Shown: positions 7,306-13,697, numbered from the stretch's first letter. The stretch: 20,508 nt of DNA from DATJZG01 sp035499295 (GCA_035499295.1 DATJZG010000038.1:1-20508); one strand, 5' to 3'. The notes: generated by a model not told the origin, from the sequence alone. Made by a program: numbers and translations.

Positions 7306-8346
7306 ATGTGGACGTTGTTGCGGACCCAGGGGGTTCTTACCATACGGGCCATGCCCTGGACCTGCAACTACTACGTCACGCTCCGGTGTAACCAGCGGTG
7401 CGTCTTCTGCAACATCCCCCACACCAACAACGGTTCGCCGGCGCGCGAGCCCACGCTCGATCAGGTGGCGGCCAACCTCCGCGACCTGAAGCGCCTGGGC
7501 GTGAAGGTCGTCGACGTCACCGGAGGCGAGCCGCTGCTCTACCGCCACCTCGTCGAGATGCTGACGATGGCGAAGCAGAAACGGTTCATGACGAGCGTCA
7601 CCACCAACGGAATGCTGTACCCCAAGTACGCGGAGAAGCTTCTGGGCAAGGTCGACGCCCTGCTCTTCTCCATCGACTCGACCGACCCGGCAGAGCACGA
7701 TCGCATCCGCGCCACCCCTTCGTTCCACCTCGCCCTGGAGGCACTGCGAGTGGCGCGCGAGCTCAAACAGGCCCTCTACATCTCCCACGTCGTCACCAAC
7801 GAGTCACTCTCGCGCGTGGACGAGATGGTGCGGTTCGCCCGGGACCAGGACGCCATCCTCTACCTGAACCCGTGCTTCTCCTTCTTCGGCAACGAGGGCC
7901 TCGACCGAGAGAAGGCCCGCGAGCTCGCTCGCTACTTCGGGAGGCCGGGCATCATCTTGGACAAGGCGAACCTCCGGCTCATCACCGCCGGGGGCAACGA
8001 CCGGGAAGACCCGGTGTGCCGGGCGGTGTCCTCGACCGTCGTCATCTCTCCCGAGAACCAGCTCTGGCTTCCCTGCTACCACTTCAAGAAGGAGGCCATC
8101 CCCATCGAGGACAACCTGTACGAGCTCTACACCCGGCACCCGGCCGTGCAGGAGGCGAAGCGCCAGGAGGGGCGGTACGAGTTCTGCCAGGGCTGTACCG
8201 TCTACTGCTACATGCGGAGCTCGCTCGTCTGGAAGTACCCGCTCGACACCGCGGCGATGGCCGCGCACTACCTCCGGGAGCGGGTGCGCCAGCGCGCGCG
8301 GCGGAGCGTCTTGAACCTGAGGGCGCCCGCTCCGCCCTCTCCCTAG
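7306..8346 (+). CDS. radical SAM protein with C-terminal cysteine cluster (SPASM/twitch-like)
   Basis: A 346-residue radical SAM enzyme. The [4Fe-4S]/AdoMet motif C-x3-C-x2-C is Cys28, Cys32, Cys35, and the SAM-binding GGEP is at residues 73-76. Beyond the partial TIM barrel are Cys238, Cys257, Cys294, Cys297 and Cys301, spaced as for an auxiliary Fe-S cluster of the SPASM/twitch kind found in peptide-modifying and cofactor-maturing enzymes. The ATG at 7306 follows AGGAG at 7298-7302 (short spacing) and GGAGAGG at 7287-7293. An internal ATG at 7351 would leave only 12 residues before Cys28 and has no clear ribosome site. The flavin reductase gene begins 10 bp after its stop, so the two are co-transcribed. 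I find no small precursor peptide gene beside it. Substrate unknown; HpnH/MoaA/PqqE-type relatives are all possible. Confidence 0.88.
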   Translation: MWTLLRTQGVLTIRAMPWTCNYYVTLRCNQRCVFCNIPHTNNGSPAREPTLDQVAANLRDLKRLGVKVVDVTGGEPLLYRHLVEMLTMAKQKRFMTSVTTNGMLYPKYAEKLLGKVDALLFSIDSTDPAEHDRIRATPSFHLALEALRVARELKQALYISHVVTNESLSRVDEMVRFARDQDAILYLNPCFSFFGNEGLDREKARELARYFGRPGIILDKANLRLITAGGNDREDPVCRAVSSTVVISPENQLWLPCYHFKKEAIPIEDNLYELYTRHPAVQEAKRQEGRYEFCQGCTVYCYMRSSLVWKYPLDTAAMAAHYLRERVRQRARRSVLNLRAPAPPSP

Positions 8347-8356
8347 AGGAGCGTCG

Positions 8357-8917
8357 ATGAGCCCGAGAGACGTGGCGGTGATCGTGGGCAGCCTTCGCAA
8401 GGAGTCGTTCACCCGCAAGATCGCAAATGCCCTGGCCGCGCTGGCGCCCGCGAGCCTCAAGTTGGAGACGGTCGAGATCGGGCAGCTTCCGCTCTACAAC
8501 CAGGACGAGGACGGGCCGACGCCGCCGCCGGCCTGGGCGGCCTTCCGAGACCGGGTCCGGAAGTGCGACGCGGTGCTATTCGCGACCCCCGAGTACAACC
8601 GCTCCGTCCCGGGCGTCCTCAAGAACGCCATCGACGTCGGTTCGCGCCCCTACGGGAAGAGCGTCTGGCAGGGGAAGCCGGGGGCGGTGATCGGCGTATC
8701 CCCGGGGGCGCTCGGCGCCTTCGGCGCCAACCACCACCTGCGGCAGTCGCTCGTCTTCCTCGACGTCCCGGTGATGCAGCAGCCCGAGGCCTATCTGGGC
8801 GGGGTCGCAGGCCTGCTCGACGGGCAGGGGAACGTGGCGAACGACGCCACGCGCGATTTCCTGCGGAGGTTCGCCGAGGCTTTCGCGAACTGGATCGAGA
8901 GGATTGCGCCGAGGTAG
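8357..8917 (+). CDS. NAD(P)H-dependent FMN reductase (ChrR/quinone reductase-like)
   Basis: A 186-residue flavodoxin-like flavoprotein. GSLRKES (residues 11-17) is the FMN phosphate-binding loop, and PEYN (78-81) followed by SVPGVLKNAID is the second FMN/dimer signature, as in bacterial ChrR/YieF chromate and quinone reductases. Length matches that family. The ATG at 8357 has GAGGAG about five bases upstream, beginning at the stop codon of the radical SAM gene. Co-expression suggests it could supply electrons to the radical SAM enzyme's clusters, or simply act as a quinone/xenobiotic reductase; the first role is inference. No signal peptide, so cytosolic. It is followed by a convergent SDR gene 54 bp away. 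Confidence 0.9.
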   Translation: MSPRDVAVIVGSLRKESFTRKIANALAALAPASLKLETVEIGQLPLYNQDEDGPTPPPAWAAFRDRVRKCDAVLFATPEYNRSVPGVLKNAIDVGSRPYGKSVWQGKPGAVIGVSPGALGAFGANHHLRQSLVFLDVPVMQQPEAYLGGVAGLLDGQGNVANDATRDFLRRFAEAFANWIERIAPR

Positions 8918-8971
8918 CCGCCTGCCCTCCCACCGCTCCGGCGCCCGGGGGGACCGGAAGCACGTTCCCTC

Positions 8972-10015
8972 CTACGCCCCCGTGGCGCGGGCCGGGCGCG
9001 AGGGGGGCGCCGACCGACGCAGCGGGCTCCCGGGGTCCTCGTTCATCCAGCGCCAGGCGTCCCGGAGCGACCGCTCGACGGTCATCGAGGTGAAGCCGAG
9101 CTCGCGCCGGGCCTTCTCGTCGCTGATGCGGAACCGGGCCGAGATGGTGTGGACCGCGTAGGGGGTGAGGAGCGCCCGCCGCCCGGTGAGCCGTTCCCAG
9201 GCGGGCGCGAGGCGCGCGATCGCCGCCGCCACGGGCAGCGGCAGGACCACCCGGGGCGGGCGCTTGTCCGCCTCCTCTCCCAGGACCCGCATCACCTCGC
9301 GAACGGAGAGGCGGCCACCGGAGAGCAGGTAGCTCTCCCCTCGCCGCCCCCGCTCGGCAGCGAGGAGGTGCCCCCTCGCCACGTCACGGACGTCCACGAA
9401 GTCGTAGCCGCCGTCGACCACCGCGGGGAGCTTGCCCTGCGCGAACATGCGGATGAGCTCGCCCATCTCGGAGAGGCGGTAGTCGAAGGGGCCGAGGACG
9501 GCCGTGGGGAGGACGAGCACGGCGTCGAGGCCGTTCCGGGACGCCTCCGCGACCGCCGCCGAGGCCTCGGCCTTGGCCTTGCCGTACTCCCCGACGGCCC
9601 GTGCCGGATCGAACCCGGCGCGCTCGTCGAGGACGCCCCCGGGCGGCGGCTCGGTGAGCGCGTGGACCGAGCTCGTGTAGACGAGCCGCCCGACGCCGGC
9701 CTCGAGGCAGGCGGCGAGGACGTTGTGCGTCCCCTTCACGTTCACCGCGCGGACGGCGGCCGCCTGGATCGAGGAGATGCTCACGACGCCGGCGAGGTGG
9801 AAGACGATGTCCGCGCCCCGGAACGCCTGCCGGAGCGTCTCGGGCCTCGTCACGTCCCCCCTGCAGATCTCGACCGGGAGTCCCGCCAGGGACCGGCCCT
9901 CGTCGTCGGGGAGGACGAGGGCTCGCACGTGCTTTCCGCGGCGCAAGAGCTCGCGGATCAGCACGTTGCCGAGGTGTCCGGTCGCTCCAGTCACTGTGGG
10001 TGCGTGGTAGTCCAC
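8972..10015 (-). CDS. NAD-dependent epimerase/dehydratase (extended SDR, dihydroflavonol-reductase-like)
   Basis: A 347-residue extended short-chain dehydrogenase/reductase. The dinucleotide loop TGATGHLG is at residues 9-16, an acidic-rich strand follows, the catalytic serines are in YTSS (113-116), and Y-x3-K is Tyr144 and Lys148. The order and spacing resemble dihydroflavonol 4-reductase, 3-beta-hydroxysteroid dehydrogenase and hopanoid-linked HpnA proteins, which reduce or epimerise sugar, steroid or isoprenoid substrates. The start codon is GTG at 10015, immediately before the Rossmann strand, so no longer N-terminus is needed. The C-terminal 20 residues are Arg/Pro/Ser-rich and probably disordered. 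It is a lone minus-strand gene converging with the flavin reductase; nothing nearby fixes its substrate. Confidence 0.87.
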   Translation of the reverse strand: MDYHAPTVTGATGHLGNVLIRELLRRGKHVRALVLPDDEGRSLAGLPVEICRGDVTRPETLRQAFRGADIVFHLAGVVSISSIQAAAVRAVNVKGTHNVLAACLEAGVGRLVYTSSVHALTEPPPGGVLDERAGFDPARAVGEYGKAKAEASAAVAEASRNGLDAVLVLPTAVLGPFDYRLSEMGELIRMFAQGKLPAVVDGGYDFVDVRDVARGHLLAAERGRRGESYLLSGGRLSVREVMRVLGEEADKRPPRVVLPLPVAAAIARLAPAWERLTGRRALLTPYAVHTISARFRISDEKARRELGFTSMTVERSLRDAWRWMNEDPGSPLRRSAPPSRPARATGA

Positions 10016-10120
10016 GGTCGCCTCGAGGCCTGCGAGCCTGGCACGTTAGCATTCCGGCGACCGGGTGGGGACTTCGACGGGAGCGCTGCCGCGGGTCCGG
10101 GAACGACCGGGTCCGGTGAG

Positions 10121-10516
10121 CTAGGAAACCTCGGCGAGAGGGACGAGCCACCCGGGCAACAGGGTGGGGTCCTCCTCCTCCGGACCGAGCTCGATGACTT
10201 CCGGGGCGAGCCAGTTGCCCGGGGCGGGTGGCTCGGAGGACGGGCCGAGCGCCCGGAGGATCTGCTGCTCCTCGCCCCTCAGCGCACGGATGCGCATCCC
10301 GGTCGCGAAAGCGAGATCGTCGATGGCGACGAGGTCGTCCGGGTCGCGCATCACGACGACCAGGGTCGTCCGACCGCGGCCGGGCTCGCGCGCGACGGGA
10401 ACGGCGCAAGTTGCCCGCCACAGGCTCTCGGGGGCGAGTTGGGTCCTCTCCGGGAGCACCGCCGAGGTGTCGAGCTCGACGCCTGGCGAATCCGACCTGG
10501 GCGACAGCGGCTTCAC
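10121..10516 (-). CDS. truncated-looking GspE N-terminal (MshEN-like) domain protein
   Basis: The frame ends at a TAG at 10121. Its last ~120 residues resemble the second half of the type II secretion ATPase N-terminal domain: a PVAR entry strand, then LVVVMRDPDDLVAIDDLAFATGM, where DP-x-D-x-x-AIDDL-x-F-x-TG is the familiar core. The first half of that domain, with the RLG-x-x-L motif that binds cyclic-di-GMP in MshE, is absent. Coding-type GC3 begins only around 10490; upstream codons look random. The frame stays open to an ATG at 10729 with a good GAGAGGGG site, but that would place its start 12 bp from the divergent receiver gene and add low-GC3 sequence. I give the GTG at 10516 as the conservative start. 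It is either a small stand-alone domain protein, as some myxobacteria have, or a 5'-truncated relic. After the domain come about 40 acidic, Pro-rich residues. Confidence 0.5.
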   Translation of the reverse strand: MKPLSPRSDSPGVELDTSAVLPERTQLAPESLWRATCAVPVAREPGRGRTTLVVVMRDPDDLVAIDDLAFATGMRIRALRGEEQQILRALGPSSEPPAPGNWLAPEVIELGPEEEDPTLLPGWLVPLAEVS

Positions 10517-10678
10517 GTATGGGGCTTCGGCACGTTCGGGCCGGAACGAAGTCCCGTGACCCCGCGACGATGAAGGCGCTGGACGGCCTACCCAACGCTC
10601 GGCACAGCCCACCGCGATCGACACCGACCGGCACCCGGAGGCTCCCGTGACCTTGCCCAACCGGGTTCCGAGGCCCCC

Positions 10679-10684
10679 TATAAT
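10679..10684 (+). promoter_or_regulatory. consensus -10 box upstream of the first receiver gene
   Basis: A perfect TATAAT lies in a small AT island 57 bases upstream of the receiver ATG. The best upstream partner is TTGCCC (10653-10658) with a long 20-base gap, so a sigma-70 promoter is plausible but imperfect, or an activator may be needed. The reverse strand reads ATTATA, so use by the opposite gene cannot be excluded. Confidence 0.4.
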
Positions 10685-10741
10685 TTCGCCAACTTGGGAA
10701 GGCCCAAAGCCCTGGCACGAGGCGCGCATAGCCCCTCTCCC

Positions 10742-11146
10742 ATGGATGCTGGCGGAACCCGGCAGCTCGGGACTGCCGACAAGAGGGTGCTCGTCGTCGA
10801 CGACGACCGGGACATTCGGGAATCGCTCGTCGAACTCCTCGAGAGCGAGGGCTACCAGGTGTCCTCTGCGGCGAACGGCCGCGATGCGCTCGCGGAGGCG
10901 AGGCGCACGCGCCCCGACGTCATCCTGCTCGACCAGATGATGCCGGTGATGTGCGGCCGCGAGTTTCAGGCCGCCCAGGCGCGGGACCCGTCGCTCGCGG
11001 GCATCCCGGTCCTGCGCATCTCCGCGAGCCCGGTCGACTCCGTGGGCGAGTTTCTCCGCAAGCCCTTCGGAATCGACGAGGTGCTCGGCGTGGTGCGCCG
11101 GCTGGCAGCGGGCCGGGCCTGCGCGGGATATGCGCCCGTGCCGTGA
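10742..11146 (+). CDS. stand-alone response regulator receiver domain protein
   Basis: 134 residues from the ATG at 10742, made of a single CheY-like receiver with no output domain. The acidic pocket is Asp20-22, the phospho-acceptor is Asp64 in ILLDQMMP, the switch Ser is Ser94, and the conserved Lys is Lys107 in RKPF. Only 13 residues separate Ser94 and Lys107, where CheY has about 22, so the alpha-4 region is shortened. The frame runs upstream to a TTG at 10694, but that stretch is unlike a receiver N-terminus. No clear Shine-Dalgarno precedes 10742. A TATAAT lies at 10679. A similar receiver gene follows 136 bp downstream on the same strand. It probably relays phosphate or binds a partner protein; no kinase gene is in the window. 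Confidence 0.85.
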   Translation: MDAGGTRQLGTADKRVLVVDDDRDIRESLVELLESEGYQVSSAANGRDALAEARRTRPDVILLDQMMPVMCGREFQAAQARDPSLAGIPVLRISASPVDSVGEFLRKPFGIDEVLGVVRRLAAGRACAGYAPVP

Positions 11147-11282
11147 CACCGGGAGCGCGACCCGGGATGCAGACCTCGACCCACAGGGAGCTGTGGCCCC
11201 GCCTCGGAGGGCGGCGGGTGAGACGCCTCTCGGCCCGCGCGGGGGCCAGGGAGCGGGACGACTCACCGCGCTGAGGGACGAC

Positions 11283-11669
11283 ATGGAAGCTCTCCCGACA
11301 CGGTCCTCCGAGGCATACGCGCTCGCACCGCCGAAGCGGATTCTGGTGGTCGACGACGACCCGGCCATCCGGGCGGTGCTCGCCGCGTTCCTGGAGATGG
11401 AGGGCTACCAGGTCGCGCCCGCCAGAGATGGGCGCGACGCGCTGCTCAAGGCGAAACTCGAGCGGCCCGACCTCGTCGTCCTCGACCTCATGATGCCTTC
11501 CATGAGCGGATGGGGCTTCCTCTCGGAGCAAGCGAAGGACCCGACTCTGGCGGGGATCCCGGTGGTGGTGGCTTCCTCCTTCACCTGCCGTCTAAAGGTC
11601 GCGGCGCATCTGCAGAAGCCCTACGGGCTCGAGACCCTGCTCGCCACCATCCGGCGCCTCGCCGCCTAG
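11283..11669 (+). CDS. second stand-alone response regulator receiver domain protein
   Basis: 128 residues from the ATG at 11283; a single receiver domain. Acidic pocket Asp24-26, phospho-acceptor Asp68 in VVLDLMMP, switch Ser98 in VVASS, conserved Lys112 in QKPY. The Ser-to-Lys distance is again short (14 residues). It shares the start VVDDD, GYQV, the RDAL helix, DP-x-LAGIPV and the RRLAA end with the upstream receiver, so the two look like a tandem duplication that has diverged. About 16 residues precede the domain. The gap between the two genes (11147-11282) has no convincing coding sequence. It ends 48 bp before the convergent small Cys protein gene. Confidence 0.87.
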   Translation: MEALPTRSSEAYALAPPKRILVVDDDPAIRAVLAAFLEMEGYQVAPARDGRDALLKAKLERPDLVVLDLMMPSMSGWGFLSEQAKDPTLAGIPVVVASSFTCRLKVAAHLQKPYGLETLLATIRRLAA

Positions 11670-11717
11670 GAAGGTTCGGCTCGGCCAACCGACACGCCGC
11701 TCAGAGGGCGAAGCCCC

Positions 11718-11987
11718 CTAGGGCACGTACTCCGCGTGAGGGCAGGGAACGCCTGCGTCGACCCTCGTCAGGCAAATGCGCCCGTTGCCCGGCCCCCCCC
11801 GGTAGTCGCAGCGCTCCGCCATCGCCGGAGTGCAGTCCTGGGGGTCGAGGATCGTCCAGCCGCCGCTCGGCCCGTCGGCGACGCCCTCGGCCACTGCGGC
11901 CGCGAGAGCCTCCATGGCATGCTGTCGTTCGCCGGGCGACATCCGGCGGATCGCGTCGGCGGCCTCTTCGAGCGACATGTGCTTCAT
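11718..11987 (-). CDS. small hypothetical protein with four C-terminal cysteines
   Basis: 89 residues; I do not recognise the family. The ATG at 11987 is preceded by GAGGGGG with five bases between, a strong ribosome site that supports translation. The N-terminal half is a predicted pair of amphipathic helices with the text EEAADAIRRMSPGER. The C-terminal half holds DC-TPAM-x-ERC-DYRGG, then RICL and VPCPH, giving four cysteines with a nearby His. That spacing would allow a metal site or two disulfides, but there is no signal peptide, so metal binding in the cytosol is more likely. It is convergent with the receiver gene. Function unknown. Confidence 0.6.
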   Translation of the reverse strand: MKHMSLEEAADAIRRMSPGERQHAMEALAAAVAEGVADGPSGGWTILDPQDCTPAMAERCDYRGGPGNGRICLTRVDAGVPCPHAEYVP

Positions 11988-12207
11988 GGCGACCCCCTCG
12001 TTACAAAAGCTAGACTCACGCGACGGCCTTCGGGAAGCCCCCCGGCCAGGGGGCGGTGCGGAATCCGCTCAGGGTGTTGACTCGGGGCGGCTGGATGCCC
12101 AGGTTGAGCTTGGCTCCGGTGATCGCGGCGAGCCCCCTAGCGGGTTCCCTGGCCCGTCGGGAAGCGCGAACGACGCGCCGCGTCGCCGGGGCCCAGCTCA
12201 GGCACTT

Positions 12208-12591
12208 TCAAGGACTTGGGGACGCGACGAAAGGCGGCAGCTCGACGTCCCAGCCGTCCACCGTGGCTTCCTCGCCCGCCGGGGAAACCTCGTATCCGGG
12301 CGCCGAGACGTCGAGCCGGTAGCGCCCGTCGAAGACGAGGAAGGCAAACCACCCGTCCGGGTGACTCTGTGTCTCGGTGAGAACGACCTCGTCCGTTACC
12401 CTCGTCAAGGTGACCGACGCGCCACCGACGGGGGCGCCCGAGGCGGTGACGATCCTGCCCCTCAACCCGTACGGCGCGATCCCCTCGGTCGTCGTCGGGT
12501 CGGAAACGGTCCCCCCGCACGACAGGGCGAGCGCCGCGGCGCCGATCACGGAGGCGATCCCCCGAATTCCACCGCTCGCCGGTCGCCGCAT
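12208..12591 (-). CDS. putative lipoprotein with carboxypeptidase regulatory-like (beta-sandwich) domain
   Basis: 127 residues from an ATG at 12591, with GGAG seven bases upstream. The N-terminus is basic (MRR), followed by a hydrophobic stretch ending in ALSC at about residue 25, a slightly atypical lipobox (Ala at -3), then GG. The rest reads GLRGRIVTASGAPVGGASVTL, then DGWFAFLVFDGRYRLDVSAPGYE. This is the classic carboxypeptidase regulatory-like/CarboxypepD_reg pattern (x-G-x-V-x-D-x-x-G-x-P-x-x-GA-x-V-x-L ... G-x-Y-x-L-x-v-x-a-x-GY). It is therefore likely an envelope-anchored single Ig-like fold, a common type in myxobacteria, with unknown binding partner. It stands alone between non-coding stretches of about 220 and 290 bp. 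The domain call is good; lipidation is less sure because of the lipobox. Confidence 0.7.
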   Translation of the reverse strand: MRRPASGGIRGIASVIGAAALALSCGGTVSDPTTTEGIAPYGLRGRIVTASGAPVGGASVTLTRVTDEVVLTETQSHPDGWFAFLVFDGRYRLDVSAPGYEVSPAGEEATVDGWDVELPPFVASPSP

Positions 12592-12654
12592 GACGTCGCT
12601 CCGCGGCTCGATCGCCGCCCAACGACATCAAAGCACGTCTGGGCCGCGGCGCAG

Positions 12655-12687
12655 GCTCGCCTTTCGCTCGCCTTTCGCTCGCATTGC
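12655..12687. repeat. 11-bp tandem repeat upstream of the lipoprotein gene
   Basis: GCTCGCCTTTC occurs twice in tandem (12655-12665, 12666-12676) followed by the partial copy GCTCGCATTGC. It lies about 65-95 bp upstream of the lipoprotein start. Eleven bases is close to one helical turn, so phased protein sites are possible; slippage is the simpler explanation. Confidence 0.5.
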
Positions 12688-12829
12688 GCGCTCGGGCGCG
12701 GTTCGCGACCGTGGCACGGAGACCGCGCCCCCCGGCCCTTTCGCGGCGTCGGGCCGCGCGCGTGAGAGGTCGGCGCGCGGCCGGGCGATCCAGGCTCGGT
12801 TTCGCGTTGACTCACTTGCACGTATGGAG

Positions 12830-12863
12830 CGGGGCTCGGGGGCGGTCGCCTCCACGAGCCCCG
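12830..12863 (-). terminator. strong hairpin downstream of the DUF3761 gene, terminator-like
   Basis: CGGGGCTCG (12830-12838) pairs perfectly with CGAGCCCCG (12855-12863), and the loop holds a further GGCG/CGCC stem (12841-12844 and 12847-12850). It begins 22 bases after the DUF3761 stop codon in transcript order. There is no T-run after it, so it may act with a factor or protect a 3' end rather than be a classic intrinsic terminator. Confidence 0.45.
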
Positions 12864-12884
12864 TCGCTCACCGGCGCGTCGCGG

Positions 12885-13613
12885 CTACTTCTTGTCGAGC
12901 CACTCGCCGACGCCGCCGTGGTGGGAGCAGGCTCCCTCGTGATGCTTCGCGTGAGAGTAGGTGCCGTCCCTGCACTTCGCGATGGCACCGGACGGATCCG
13001 TATCCACCGCCTTGCCGCTGCCTCCCGACGCGGCCGGGGGGGCCTTGGCCGCCGTCGCCGGCGCCGAAGGGGCGCTAGGCGCGGCGGGAACAGCGGGAGC
13101 GGGTGCCGCTGTCGCGGCGGCGGGGGCCGGCGCCATCGCGGCCTTGGCCTTCTTGTCGATTCCGCCATGGCCGCTGCAGGCGCCCTTGCCTCCCTTCGAG
13201 GTCGTTCCGTCCTTGCAGACGACCTGCCCGGCCTCTGCCGCCGCGGCAGGCGCCGCCGGCGCCGCAGCCGCCTCGCCCTTCGCCTCCTGCGGGGCCTTCG
13301 CCTTCTTCTCGACGCCCCCGTGACCGCTGCAGGCGCCCTTGCCTCCCTTGGAGGTCGTTCCGTCCTTGCAGGTGACCGTCTCGCCGGCCGCCGGCGCCTG
13401 GGCCTGGGCGGCTGGCGCCGGTGCCGCTTCCTTCTGCTCCGCCGTCGCCTTCTTGTCGATCCCACCGTGGCCGCTGCAGGCGCCCTTCCCTCCCTTGGAG
13501 GTCGTTCCGTCCTTGCAGGTGACGACGTCCTGCGCCGAAGTGGTGATCGAGAAGCCGATCGCAAAAACCAGTGCGCAAACACGCAAGAGTGACAAGGGGC
13601 CCTCCGAGAGCAT
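12885..13613 (-). CDS. exported protein with four DUF3761-type repeats
   Basis: 242 residues from an ATG at 13613. A TTG at 13595 has a much better ribosome site (GGAGGG then four bases) and gives a tidier signal peptide (SLLRVCALVFAIGF...TSA/Q), so the true start may be TTG. The mature protein is three near-identical modules, each CKDGTTSKGGKGACSGHGG plus I/V-D/E-KK (about residues 33-55, 82-104, 133-155), joined by Ala/Pro-rich linkers. A diverged fourth copy, CRDGTYSHAKHHEGACSHHGG then VGEWL (214-238), sits at the end. The last module is the usual DUF3761 form, whose function is not established. Each module has two cysteines and one or more histidines, suggesting a disulfide or metal site in the periplasm. 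It faces the PilZ gene across a 425-bp non-coding gap. Confidence 0.85.
   Translation of the reverse strand: MLSEGPLSLLRVCALVFAIGFSITTSAQDVVTCKDGTTSKGGKGACSGHGGIDKKATAEQKEAAPAPAAQAQAPAAGETVTCKDGTTSKGGKGACSGHGGVEKKAKAPQEAKGEAAAAPAAPAAAAEAGQVVCKDGTTSKGGKGACSGHGGIDKKAKAAMAPAPAAATAAPAPAVPAAPSAPSAPATAAKAPPAASGGSGKAVDTDPSGAIAKCRDGTYSHAKHHEGACSHHGGVGEWLDKK
13150..13223 (-). repeat. DUF3761 coding repeat, copy 3
   Basis: One of three near-identical segments of about 74 bp inside the DUF3761 gene, differing from the others at a handful of bases. Copies start at 13150, 13303 and 13450, so the spacing is 153 and 147 bp, both multiples of three. Confidence 0.85.
13303..13376 (-). repeat. DUF3761 coding repeat, copy 2
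   Basis: Second of the three near-identical segments. It reads Val-Glu where the others read Ile-Asp after the HGG motif, and is followed in the protein by a lysine/alanine-rich linker. Confidence 0.85.
13450..13523 (-). repeat. DUF3761 coding repeat, copy 1
   Basis: First repeat in the protein, starting right after the signal peptide. At DNA level it is almost the same as copies 2 and 3, which implies recent duplication or gene conversion. Confidence 0.85.
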
Positions 13614-13671
13614 GAGATTGACGACTGGTGCGACCGCGGCAGGGTTGCCGAGCGCGCCGGCCCGTTGCAAT

Positions 13672-13697
13672 CCCCGTTCGGGTCAGCCCGTACGGGG
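13672..13697. promoter_or_regulatory. 26-bp dyad upstream of the DUF3761 gene
   Basis: CCCCGT (13672-13677) and CGGG (13679-13682) pair with CCCG (13687-13690) and ACGGGG (13692-13697), with one T-T mismatch and a TCAG centre. It lies 59 bp upstream of the DUF3761 ATG. It could be an operator or a hairpin in the 5' leader. Confidence 0.4.

Larger units (their letters stand above)
12592..12884. other. non-coding gap with short tandem repeats and a hairpin
   Basis: I see no convincing gene; open frames here have Arg/Ser/Ala-rich translations typical of GC-rich non-coding DNA. It contains an 11-bp tandem repeat (12655-12676, with a partial third copy) and a strong hairpin (12830-12863), listed separately. 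Confidence 0.5.

Noticed and set aside
7210..7788. N-terminal extension of the DUF4833 frame
   Set aside because: It is antisense to the radical SAM gene and would bury the signal peptide in the middle of the protein.
10092..10116. Direct repeat CGGGTCCGG (10092-10100 and 10108-10116)
   Set aside because: Only 9 bp, GC-only composition, between convenient gene ends with no dyad or promoter; likely chance.
11147..11282. Upstream in-frame extension of the second receiver to 11130
   Set aside because: The extra residues are Arg/Pro/Gly-rich and would overlap the first receiver gene; the receiver fold starts after the ATG at 11283.
11700..11721. GGGC-GAA-GCCC hairpin between the second receiver and the small Cys protein as a shared terminator
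   Set aside because: Four-base-pair stem only, no T-run on either side.
12005..12207. Possible coding remnant between the small Cys protein and lipoprotein genes
   Set aside because: A minus-strand frame reads through about 50 residues but has no start codon, ribosome site or recognisable motif.
13150..13523. Regularly spaced repeats as a CRISPR array
   Set aside because: The repeats are 74 bp, in frame, encode a conserved cysteine module, and the spacers are Ala/Pro linkers.
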